A model generated the notes under the pieces. The model made no database searches. It was not told where the DNA came from and worked only from the letters and a program-made list of their open reading frames with translations. Positions 6,690 to 13,258 of a stretch of 13,258 nucleotides of DNA are shown here, one piece after another. Origin of the DNA: Coriobacteriia bacterium. Its GTDB lineage: Bacteria; Actinomycetota; Coriobacteriia; Anaerosomatales; JAENZW01. Location: NCBI GenBank assembly GCA_029858605.1, contig JAOUET010000031.1, positions 1 to 13,258 on the forward strand, in the 5' to 3' direction. Every line of letters starts with the position of its first letter. Positions within the stretch are counted from its first letter, which is position 1. A program made the translations under genes and the position numbers.

Positions 6690-8366
6690 CTAGACGACGA
6701 CGCGAAGGATCTCCTCGATGGACGTCAGGCCCATCTTCACCTTCTCGAAACCGTCGTCACGCAGCGTGAGCATGCCCTCGGATACGGCCTGGCGCTTGAT
6801 TTCGTCGGCGGAAGCGTTCTCGACCGTCATGCGCTCGACGGCCTCGGATATCGTCAAGACCTCGTGCACGCCCATCCGACCCTTGTAGCCGATACCTCCG
6901 CACTTCTTGCATCCTCTGTGCCGATACAGCTTCGGAGGATTCCCCGGCTGGAACGGGAAGCCGATGCGCTTCAGCGCGTCCTCTTCGGGGATGTACTCCT
7001 CCTTGCACTCGGGGCAGAGGCGTCGTGAAAGCCGCTGGGCGAGCACCGCAGTGACAGCCGAGGCCGTCAGGAAGGGCTCGATTCCCATCTCCGTGAGCCG
7101 TGTCACCGCGGAAGGAGCGTCGTTCGTGTGCAAGGTCGATAGCACCAAGTGGCCCGTGAGCGCCGCCTCGATCGCGATCGTCCCCGTTTCCTTGTCCCGG
7201 ATCTCACCAATCATGACGGTGTCTGGGTCCTGCCGCAGGATGGAGCGCAGAGCGGCCGCGAACGTCAATCCGGCCTTCTCGTTCACCTGTACCTGCGACA
7301 GACCGGCGAGACGATACTCGACGGGATCCTCGACCGTGATGAGATTGGTCGCGATGTCGTTCGTTCTGTTGATTGCGGCATAGAGAGTGGTGGACTTGCC
7401 CGAGCCGGTCGGACCGGTCACCAGAATCGCACCGTACGGCAGCGAGAGCGCTTCCATGAGCTTCTGCAGAGGCTGATCCAGAAAGCCGAGGTCTTCGAGA
7501 GACATCATGATCGAGTCCCTGCGCAGCAGACGCATGACGGACATCTCACCGTGAACGAGCGGGAGCACCGCGACTCGAAAGTCCACGGACTTGCCGTCCA
7601 TGACGACACCGAAGCGACCGTCTTGCGGAATGCGCTTCTCGGCGATGTCCATCCCGGAGGCGATCTTGAGACGACTGATGAGCTGACGGTGCATCTTCTT
7701 CGGGCTGCGGAACTGTTCCTGGCACACGCCATCTACGCGGTAGCGCACACGCATCTCCTGCTCGTGTGGCTCGATGTAGATGTCCCCGGCGCCCTGTCGG
7801 ATAGCCTCGGTCACGATGAGGTTCATGAGTTTCGCGACCGCCGACTCTTCGTCCTCAAGATCAGCGGCGGCTTCCTCTTCCTCGGAAACCCCCGTCGTGT
7901 CCTCAAGCGCGCCGACCATGTCTTCAACGTTTGTCTGGGACGTCACGAACTTCTCGATTGCGCTGGCAAGATCGCTCTCCGAGGCGACCACCGGCCTGAT
8001 GTCGTAGCCCGTGACGATTCGCAGGTCGTCAATCGCGAAGATGTTCGCGGGATCGGCCATCGCGACAACGAGTTCGTCGTCTTGCACTTTGACGGGAAGG
8101 ACCGTGTAGCGGCGGCAAAGCTCCGAGGATATGTTGGCTGCAGCGTTCGCATCGATCTCATAAACGCCGAGATCCACGAACGGCAGACCCATCTCCTCTG
8201 CAACCGCCTGCGCGATCTTGGCGTCATCGGCGTATCCGAGATCGGAAAGCGTAGCCGACAGCGAACGTCCGTCGGCTTCCTGCAGGGCCTCCTCGAGCTG
8301 CTCCTGCGAGATCAGTCCCGACTTCACCAGGATCTTGCCGAGACGTTTTCCGCTGGCAGCCGTCAC
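6690..8366 (-). CDS. pilB: Type IV pilus assembly ATPase PilB/GspE family, paralog 2 (complete)
   Basis: A complete 558-residue hexameric pilus ATPase. An N-terminal MshEN-type domain begins RLGKIL, but its motif is degenerate and two residues shorter than in the distal paralog. An acidic linker (EEEEAAADLEDEE) follows at about 160-175. The catalytic core has Walker A GPTGSGKSTT (K324), an EDPVEYRL segment, LRQDPD and IGEIRDKETG for Walker B, and HTND. The zinc tetracysteine is CPEC and CKKC, and the protein ends TSIEEILRVVV. The GTG start at 8366 overlaps the aroE stop as GTGA, with AGGTGG six bases upstream, so translation is coupled to aroE. It shares its whole architecture with the distal pilB and is clearly a paralog. 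All catalytic motifs are intact, so both should be active. A type II secretion GspE cannot be formally excluded. Confidence 0.95.
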   Translation of the reverse strand: MTAASGKRLGKILVKSGLISQEQLEEALQEADGRSLSATLSDLGYADDAKIAQAVAEEMGLPFVDLGVYEIDANAAANISSELCRRYTVLPVKVQDDELVVAMADPANIFAIDDLRIVTGYDIRPVVASESDLASAIEKFVTSQTNVEDMVGALEDTTGVSEEEEAAADLEDEESAVAKLMNLIVTEAIRQGAGDIYIEPHEQEMRVRYRVDGVCQEQFRSPKKMHRQLISRLKIASGMDIAEKRIPQDGRFGVVMDGKSVDFRVAVLPLVHGEMSVMRLLRRDSIMMSLEDLGFLDQPLQKLMEALSLPYGAILVTGPTGSGKSTTLYAAINRTNDIATNLITVEDPVEYRLAGLSQVQVNEKAGLTFAAALRSILRQDPDTVMIGEIRDKETGTIAIEAALTGHLVLSTLHTNDAPSAVTRLTEMGIEPFLTASAVTAVLAQRLSRRLCPECKEEYIPEEDALKRIGFPFQPGNPPKLYRHRGCKKCGGIGYKGRMGVHEVLTISEAVERMTVENASADEIKRQAVSEGMLTLRDDGFEKVKMGLTSIEEILRVVV

Positions 8367-9262
8367 CGGACGCCACCTTCCCCGTTTCCTTCGGCCAGGC
8401 TTCGCTCGGCCGCCTGCCTCATGACGTCTCGGGGAGTCCTAACCTGCGCCGAGTCCTGCCAGATGTCGACCGCCGTCGCACCCTGACACACCAGCATTCC
8501 GAGGCCGTCGACGGCCGTCGCTCCTCGCTCGCGGGCTTCGCGCACGAGCACCGTCTCGCCGACTCCGTAGACCATGTCGAAGACAGTCTGTCCCGCTCTC
8601 AACCAGTCGCACGGCAGCGGCGAAGGGTCATCCGGCTTCATTCCGACCGGCGTGGCGTTGACGATGAGATCGGCAGCCCTGATGCGCTCTTCGGACTCGC
8701 TGCCGAGTTCTGCTACCGAAAGCTCCGTGGCGCGAGCATGCGCAGACATCCGGTCCACCAGTTCTTGGGCTCGCTCGGCTCCGCGATTGGCCACGGTGAC
8801 GCTCTTCGCCTTCGCAAGAATCATCGAGACAATGGCGGCACCGGCCGCACCACCGGCACCGACTACGACGACTTCCTTGCCGGCGGGATCGAACCCCGCG
8901 TCAATCTCGAGTGACTCGGTGAGACCTCGGCCGTCCGTGTTGTAGCCGATGAACCGCCCATCGACCACATGCACGGCGTTGACGGCACCTGCCATCTTCG
9001 CAAGCATGGCGACTTCATCGCAAAGAGAAAGCATCACCTGCTTGTACGGCATGGTCACGTTGAAGCCGACAAAGGGCAGGACGCGTGCCGCACCCAAGAA
9101 GCGCAAGAGATCCGTCTCGTCCTTCAGCGGCAACGGGACGTAGACCCAGTCCAGGCCGAGAGCCTCGTAGACTGCGTTGTGCATAGCGGGTGAGAGTGTG
9201 TGTTCTAGCGGCCAGCCGACCAAGCCAGCCAGCCGAGTGCGTCCTGTGATGTGCACGCTCAA
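8363..9262 (-). CDS. aroE: Shikimate dehydrogenase
   Basis: Catalyses NADPH-dependent reduction of 3-dehydroshikimate to shikimate in aromatic amino acid biosynthesis. The 299-residue protein shows the substrate pocket HTLSPAMHN (21-29), NVTMPYK with catalytic K74, and N95 and D110 in YNTDGRG. It also has the glycine-rich nucleotide loop GAGGAAGA (135-142), ANRGAERA after the second strand, NATPVGM, and a closing CQGATAVDIW. Length is slightly above the usual 270-290. The start is TTG at 9262 with GGAG five bases upstream; a GTG two codons later is an alternative. Placement before a pilB gene has no biochemical logic I can name; the coupling is positional. Confidence 0.97.
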   Translation of the reverse strand: MSVHITGRTRLAGLVGWPLEHTLSPAMHNAVYEALGLDWVYVPLPLKDETDLLRFLGAARVLPFVGFNVTMPYKQVMLSLCDEVAMLAKMAGAVNAVHVVDGRFIGYNTDGRGLTESLEIDAGFDPAGKEVVVVGAGGAAGAAIVSMILAKAKSVTVANRGAERAQELVDRMSAHARATELSVAELGSESEERIRAADLIVNATPVGMKPDDPSPLPCDWLRAGQTVFDMVYGVGETVLVREARERGATAVDGLGMLVCQGATAVDIWQDSAQVRTPRDVMRQAAERSLAEGNGEGGVR

Positions 9263-9301
9263 GTCAGCTCCGCTGGTCCGGACCGAGGATACGTGACCAG
9301 T

Positions 9302-9796
9302 CTAAGGCAGGGGCGCTCGACCCGCCAATATGCGCTGCTCCAAACGCCGAAGCAATAGCGTATGCGGCAGATCTGCGCCAGAGATCGGCTGCACGAGCAC
9401 CGTCAGCATCCCCAGCGTGTTGCCGCCCAGCACGTCAGTGAACACCTGGTCGCCCACCACGGCCGTCTGCCGACGCTTGGCGTCAAGGAGAGAGAGTGCC
9501 CTGAGGAATGCGAACGGAAGGGGCTTGACCGCCTTGGACACGAGCTGGAAGCCGAGTTCGTCCGCGACGCGATTGACGCGATCGTGCCAGTTGTTGGATA
9601 CGAGGCAAACACCGAAGCCACGCGCGGCAACCGCAAGCGCCCACTCGCGGTGGCGATCGGTCACGACGTTCGTGTCACGCGGCAGAAGCGTGTTGTCCAG
9701 ATCGACGAGCAGAAACTCCACGCCACGATCCGCTAGCGCGTCTAGTTCGATGGCGAACACGTCGCGATAGTACAGGTCGGGCGCAAACAGGCTCAT
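9302..9796 (-). CDS. yqeG: YqeG-family HAD-IIIA phosphatase
   Basis: A 164-residue HAD-superfamily protein of the YqeG type. It begins with the family's FAPDLYYRDVFAI lead-in. HAD motif I is VDLDNTL with D32 and D34, motif II is SNN (S67), K91 lies in SKAVKPLP, and motif IV is VVGDQVFTDVLGGN with D116 and D121. These fit a magnesium-dependent phosphatase; the physiological substrate of this family is not something I can derive from sequence. In Firmicutes yqeG sits beside aroE and yqeH; aroE follows here after 39 bases, so part of that linkage is kept, without a yqeH. ATG 9796 has GGAG nine bases upstream. Confidence 0.93.
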   Translation of the reverse strand: MSLFAPDLYYRDVFAIELDALADRGVEFLLVDLDNTLLPRDTNVVTDRHREWALAVAARGFGVCLVSNNWHDRVNRVADELGFQLVSKAVKPLPFAFLRALSLLDAKRRQTAVVGDQVFTDVLGGNTLGMLTVLVQPISGADLPHTLLLRRLEQRILAGRAPLP

Positions 9797-9818
9797 CCGT
9801 CACGTCTCCAAGCGGGCG

Positions 9819-10496
9819 CTAGTGGTCGGGAACTCCATCCGCGTCATGGTCGTGCTCAACATCGACATCAGTTTGGGCAATCTCGGCGTCGATCCGCTCG
9901 AGTTCGCGCGACAGTCGGTCGACCATATCTTGGCGACCTGCGTTCTTGTAGATGGATCTCAGAACGCCGAACCAATCGTGCTGTTCGAAGATGCTCTCCC
10001 AGGAAAGATCCAGCACCTTGTCGGCTTCTTGGGCGGCGCGAGCGTAGTCCTCCTCGAAGACCGCGATCATCTGTGCGTAGCTCGCCTGCAACAGCGCCGA
10101 CTCCGGGATGTTCAGCGTGCCGAGGCGGGCAAGCTCCAGACCCTCCTCGGCATCGCCTCTGCGTGCTATCACCCACGGTGCAACGTAGTACGCCTGCTCG
10201 AACTGCGGATCTAGAGTGATCACGAGCGAGATCGTCGGCAAGATATAGGTCTGGTCTTCGAGGGGTACTCCCAGATAGTACGTGTGCAGCTGGGGCTCGA
10301 GCCTGTTCCACAGCATCGCCGCGACGGCCGTCCTCAGTCCGGAGAGGTACGCAAACCCGGCACGGCCGACAGCCCGTCCTGTTTCCAGACCGCCGTCGTG
10401 TTGCGCGAGCGCATCCGCCGCTGCCTGTCCGCCGAGAAGCGCAATCAACAGGAGAGTCGTCGCGACGACCATCCCGATGCCTGACGTGCGCCTCAC
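9819..10496 (-). CDS. Membrane-anchored TPR-like protein downstream of ABC-2 exporter
   Basis: A 225-residue protein with a basic N-terminus (RRTSG) and one hydrophobic helix at about 9-25, probably an uncleaved anchor. Then come helical hairpins of TPR character, with conserved-looking YLSGLRTAVAAMLWNRL, HTYY, ITLDPQFEQAYYVAPW and ARRGDAEEGLELARLG. Similar anchored TPR proteins often accompany ABC-2 exporters, which fits its place right after the permease. The C-terminus is rich in Asp and His (DVDVEHDHDADGVPD), resembling a DxDxDG calcium-loop type sequence or a metal-binding tail. The start is uncertain: GTG at 10496, two bases after the permease stop, is preferred because it supplies the positive residues before the helix; ATG at 10472 would remove them. 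A much longer in-frame extension to 10664 overlaps the permease and is rejected. Function unknown. Confidence 0.82.
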   Translation of the reverse strand: MRRTSGIGMVVATTLLLIALLGGQAAADALAQHDGGLETGRAVGRAGFAYLSGLRTAVAAMLWNRLEPQLHTYYLGVPLEDQTYILPTISLVITLDPQFEQAYYVAPWVIARRGDAEEGLELARLGTLNIPESALLQASYAQMIAVFEEDYARAAQEADKVLDLSWESIFEQHDWFGVLRSIYKNAGRQDMVDRLSRELERIDAEIAQTDVDVEHDHDADGVPDH

Positions 10497-10498
10497 TT

Positions 10499-11230
10499 CT
10501 AGAGATCCCGTCTCGAGAAGAGCGCCGTCGAAACGAGCAGCAGTATTCCTGTCCAGCCGACGAACACGAGCAGCATCGAGAAGATGTACCCGACGCTCAC
10601 GCCGCCGCCGTGCGCGACGGGATTGATGATGTTCAGCGCGTCGAGGGACGGGTAGAGTCGCCAAAGGATGTCCTCGGGGACGAGAAGCTGGCTTCGGGTG
10701 TGCGCCAGAAACACGAACGCAAGTGCCGAGACGACCACAACGACGGGACCGATTACCGAAGACACGGCCACGCAGAAGGCTGCTACCACACCTGCTTCCA
10801 GCAAAATCGCGAACGTGCCTTCGGCAAGCCGGAACATCAGCTCACCGTACGCCAGCCAGCCGACGACTACGTCCACGACGGTGAACGCGAACACCGCCGC
10901 TCCGACTGTGACGAAGATGCCCAGCCAAGTCCCCAGGAGGTATTCCCAGCGACGCACGGAGCGAACGAGCACCCCGTACACCGTGCGACGCTCGATCTCT
11001 GCAGGTATCCGATTCGCAGCCAGAGAGAGGGTGAGCACCATCGTGGCCAAGTAGGTGAGAGCGAGCGCCACCTCGCGATAGACTGCCTCGACGACACCGA
11101 AACCGTAGCTCGGCAACGCCGGGATGGCAGCCGCCATGACGGCCGCGAAAAGAACGACTACCCACACGACCTTGCGCCGCAGAGCGTCGAGAAAGACCGA
11201 CGCTGCGAGAGCCCACACGCGGCCGGTCAC
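10499..11230 (-). CDS. ABC-2 type transporter permease
   Basis: A 243-residue integral membrane protein with about six hydrophobic segments (roughly 20-40, 55-72, 98-125, 140-160, 163-178 and 213-236). It has the ABC-2 feature of a cytoplasmic RIPAEIERRTVYGVLVRSVRRWEYLLGTWLG stretch between helices two and three, typical of the NatB/GldF-like group. It would form a dimeric export channel with the ATPase encoded just upstream. The GTG at 11230 overlaps the ATPase stop as GTGA and has a consensus AGGAGGT six bases upstream. That site lies in a hairpin, which points to tight translational coupling. Substrate cannot be deduced. Confidence 0.92.
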   Translation of the reverse strand: MTGRVWALAASVFLDALRRKVVWVVVLFAAVMAAAIPALPSYGFGVVEAVYREVALALTYLATMVLTLSLAANRIPAEIERRTVYGVLVRSVRRWEYLLGTWLGIFVTVGAAVFAFTVVDVVVGWLAYGELMFRLAEGTFAILLEAGVVAAFCVAVSSVIGPVVVVVSALAFVFLAHTRSQLLVPEDILWRLYPSLDALNIINPVAHGGGVSVGYIFSMLLVFVGWTGILLLVSTALFSRRDL

Positions 11231-12207
11231 TCCCCCACCTCCTCATAGGAGGAGTCGAGTAGTCTCGCGAAGTAGTCCTCGAGAGTCTCCCGCTTCGGAC
11301 TCACGGACAACACTCGCCAGCCGGCGTCATCCAGAGCGTCAAAGACACGTCGGGCATCACTGTCAGCGACCGAGAACATGTGCGTTCCCCCGCTGAAAGC
11401 CACGTCTACGACGCGTTCCCGAACGCCCTCCGGCAACATGTCGTCGTCACCCGACACGCGGAAGGACGTCTGTCCCGCGATGTTGAGAAGCTCGTCGATC
11501 CTGCCTGCTGCTGCGACCCGCCCGCGATCGAGGATCGTCACTCGATCGCAGACCGCTTCCACTTCGGACAGCTGGTGCGACGAGAGCAGGACTGTCGCGC
11601 CACTCTCGCGTAGCTCGAGCATCAGGTTCCTCACGTCTCGCTGCCCCACGGGATCCAGTCCCGAAGCGGGCTCATCGAGCACCACCACGTACGGCTGGTG
11701 GACTATGGCCGTCGCGATTCCGAGCCGCTGCAGCATCCCTCTCGAGAACTTCGCGAGGACTACATCCCCTTTGCCTGCCAGGCCCACGCGGCTCAACAAC
11801 TCGTCTACGCGAGCACCGACCGCCGCTCGCGACATCCCCGACAGCCGCCCGTGCAGCGCGAGGGTCTGCGCCGCGGTCAGCAGTGGCGAGAAGTAGGGCT
11901 GCTCGGCCAGGAACCCCACTTTCGCGCGCACTGCGGGACCCGCGGGGACGCCCAGAATCTCGAACACCCCCGACGTCGGACGAACGAGACCGAGCAACAT
12001 CTTCAGCGTGGTCGTCTTGCCTGCACCGTTGGGGCCTAGGAGTCCATGAACCTCGCCGGAGCGTACCTGAAACGTGACCTCTCGTACCGCGTCACGATGC
12101 GGCTGCCCGAGAGAGGCGTACGTCTTGCGCGCCCCCTCGATCCTGATAGCCGTCGCATCCTCACTCGCAGCCTCGGCGACCGTGGTCTGAGACGAAGTCT
12201 CCATCAC
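11227..12207 (-). CDS. ABC transporter ATP-binding protein (ABC-2 exporter type)
   Basis: A 326-residue ATPase subunit of the NatA/CcmA-like group. Walker A is GPNGAGKT (58-65), Q-loop Gln103 is in AEQPYF, the signature region is FSRGMLQR (154-161; the divergent LSGGQ typical of ABC-2 ATPases), Walker B is VVVLDEP with E179, and the H-loop is H211. Residues from about 235 form the C-terminal accessory domain common in this group, ending ETLEDYFARLL. It pairs with the permease, which starts inside its stop codon. The GTG at 12207 shares one base with the mltG stop (TAGTGATG); an ATG is the next codon. AAGGAGG 13 bases upstream of the GTG favours that start slightly. The substrate is unknown: antibiotic, lipid or sodium export are all possible. 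Confidence 0.95.
   Translation of the reverse strand: MMETSSQTTVAEAASEDATAIRIEGARKTYASLGQPHRDAVREVTFQVRSGEVHGLLGPNGAGKTTTLKMLLGLVRPTSGVFEILGVPAGPAVRAKVGFLAEQPYFSPLLTAAQTLALHGRLSGMSRAAVGARVDELLSRVGLAGKGDVVLAKFSRGMLQRLGIATAIVHQPYVVVLDEPASGLDPVGQRDVRNLMLELRESGATVLLSSHQLSEVEAVCDRVTILDRGRVAAAGRIDELLNIAGQTSFRVSGDDDMLPEGVRERVVDVAFSGGTHMFSVADSDARRVFDALDDAGWRVLSVSPKRETLEDYFARLLDSSYEEVGE
11237..11254 (-). promoter_or_regulatory. Hairpin masking the permease ribosome-binding site
   Basis: On the transcribed strand CTCCTC, a four-base loop CTAT, then GAGGAG form a 6-bp stem (plus 11239-11254). The 3' arm contains most of the AGGAGGT Shine-Dalgarno (plus 11237-11243), six bases before the permease GTG. 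The stem lies in the last codons of the ATPase gene, so ribosomes finishing that gene would open it. This is a simple coupling device to keep subunit ratios. Confidence 0.5.
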
Positions 12208-13258
12208 TAGCGGCCGAAAACCTCCTTCGACTTGCGCTTGGCTTCCAGGAAGTCATTCTCGTTCGTGGCAAACGTATGAGACCCGTCGGTACCTGTCAGT
12301 ACGTAGTAGATGTAGTCCGTCTGGGCGGGCATCGCAGCGGCCTTCAGGGACGCAAGCCCGGGATTCGCGATCGGTCCTGGAGGCAGCCCCTTCTTGCGGT
12401 ACGTGTTGTACGGGCTGTCGATCTCGAGATCGCTGGCGCGCAGCCTGAACCGGTTGCCGGGAAGTACGTACTCGATGGTCGCATCGATCTCCAGCCGCAT
12501 ATCCTTCTTCAGGCGATTGTAGACAACCGAAGATACGATCTCTCTCTCTTTGGCGATCTGGGCCTCACGCTCGATCATCGACGCGATCGTCACGACCTCG
12601 TGGAGGTCGAACCCCATCTCCTGTGACAGTGTCAGGTCCACGGCCGCGATCTCGACGTCGAACTGATCGAGCATGATCTCGATCGCCTCTCGCGCTGTAG
12701 TGCCTTCCTTGATGCGATAGGTCTTCGGGAAGAGGTATCCCTCGAGCGAGCCCTGGTAGCCGGCCTCGAGGTACTGGTGTTCCGGGAACTCCTTGGCGCC
12801 ACCCGACTTGGCAAGCGCCAGGAACTCCTCGGCAGGTATGCCCGCCTGCTCCTCCATGCGCTGTGCGACCTGCTCGACGACGAAGCCCTCGGGAATCGTG
12901 ACGGTTACGTACTTGATCTTCGGCCCGCGGGTGAGTTCCGTGATCACGACTCCGTAGGGCATGCCAGTCACGAGGTCGTACACTCCGGCGCGCAGATCCG
13001 CATCGGCGTTGGAGAGCCGGGACTGCAGTCGGAACATGTTCGCGTTCTCCACCACGCCTGCAGCGGAAAGCTGATCACCGATGTCTGCTGTCGATGCACC
13101 TTCGGGTATCTCGACCTGCACTGGAAGGCCGGAAGGGATTTCGTGGTCCGGACGGAACAGCAACGCCCAGGCGGCCACCGCGGCAAGAATCAAGGCCACC
13201 AGCACCAGCCCGAGAGGGAGGAAGATGAGCGCTCGCCGACGCCGGGACGGCGTCGCCT
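12207..13258 (-). CDS. mltG: Endolytic murein transglycosylase MltG (N-terminus beyond window)
   Basis: Membrane-bound lytic transglycosylase that cleaves nascent glycan strands at the inner membrane (YceG family). 349 residues are visible. The frame stays open to the right edge: a cytoplasmic SRRRRA stretch precedes a transmembrane helix (LIFLPLGLVLVALILAAVAAWALLF), so the internal GTG at 13205 is not the true start and only a short N-terminus is missing. A LysM-like subdomain follows (QVEIPEGASTADIGDQL, then the VTIPEGF region). The catalytic domain carries LEGYLFPKTY, the catalytic Glu in ASMIEREA (about residue 229 of the visible part), DATIEYVL, and the family block DSPYNTYRKKGLPPGPIANPG. 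All key residues are present. It ends at the shared TAGTG junction with the ABC ATPase gene. Confidence 0.97.
   Translation of the reverse strand, partial: ATPSRRRRALIFLPLGLVLVALILAAVAAWALLFRPDHEIPSGLPVQVEIPEGASTADIGDQLSAAGVVENANMFRLQSRLSNADADLRAGVYDLVTGMPYGVVITELTRGPKIKYVTVTIPEGFVVEQVAQRMEEQAGIPAEEFLALAKSGGAKEFPEHQYLEAGYQGSLEGYLFPKTYRIKEGTTAREAIEIMLDQFDVEIAAVDLTLSQEMGFDLHEVVTIASMIEREAQIAKEREIVSSVVYNRLKKDMRLEIDATIEYVLPGNRFRLRASDLEIDSPYNTYRKKGLPPGPIANPGLASLKAAAMPAQTDYIYYVLTGTDGSHTFATNENDFLEAKRKSKEVFGR

Noticed and set aside
7149..8486. 445-codon plus-strand open frame opposite pilB paralog 2
   Set aside because: No recognisable motif, and it lies across the fully conserved ATPase core on the other strand.
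10497..10664. N-terminal extension of the TPR-like protein to 10664
   Set aside because: It would overlap the permease gene in another frame, and the added residues are Arg-rich shadow sequence; the transmembrane anchor begins after the 10496 GTG.
13203..13205. GTG at 13205 as the mltG start
   Set aside because: It falls inside the transmembrane helix; the frame continues upstream with a positively charged SRRRR stretch, so the real start is outside the window.

Overview
Every supportable gene in this 13.3 kb window lies on the minus strand. The genes are packed tightly, many with GTGA-type or 1-3 base junctions, in GC-rich DNA with frequent GTG/TTG starts. The gene set (MltG, a YqeG-type HAD phosphatase, AroE, two type IV pilus assembly ATPases, and a Roadblock/GTPase module resembling the conservons of Actinobacteria) suggests a high-GC, deep-branching actinobacterium, for example a Coriobacteriia/Anaerosomatales-like lineage. 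That placement is inference: the window has no rRNA or other phylogenetic marker.

Layout in the direction of transcription (right to left): (1) 13258-12207, endolytic murein transglycosylase MltG, with its N-terminus cut by the right edge; (2) 12207-9819, an ABC-2 type exporter (ATPase, six-helix permease) followed by a membrane-anchored TPR-like protein; (3) 9796-9302, YqeG-family HAD phosphatase; (4) 9262-8363, shikimate dehydrogenase AroE; (5) 8366-6690, a complete PilB/GspE-type ATPase; (6) a 184-base gap with alternative hairpins; (7) 6505-1780, a four-gene block: Roadblock/LC7 protein, DUF4388 (PATAN-like) protein with a long acidic tail, MglA/CvnD-like small GTPase, and a single-pass membrane protein with a Pro/Ala/Glu-rich domain; (8) 1669-1, a second PilB/GspE-type ATPase, open through the left edge and lacking only its last residues.

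The most interesting part is the block between the two pilus ATPases. It combines a small Ras-like GTPase, a putative Roadblock regulator, a DUF4388 protein and a membrane anchor. This resembles the logic of MglA/MglB polarity control of type IV pili in Myxococcus and Thermus, and of PATAN-domain regulators that bind PilB in cyanobacteria. Here, however, the parts form one compact operon inside a pilus locus, with no histidine kinase. I infer a membrane-tethered GTPase switch controlling which ATPase drives the pilus, or where. The two ATPases also differ in their N-terminal MshEN (c-di-GMP-binding type) motif, so they may answer to different signals.

The right half is ordinary cell-envelope and metabolic housekeeping joined by translational coupling, including a hairpin that masks the permease ribosome-binding site. 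There are no tRNA/rRNA genes, insertion sequences or CRISPR arrays. Long plus-strand reading frames opposite the acidic, repeat-rich genes are compositional shadows.
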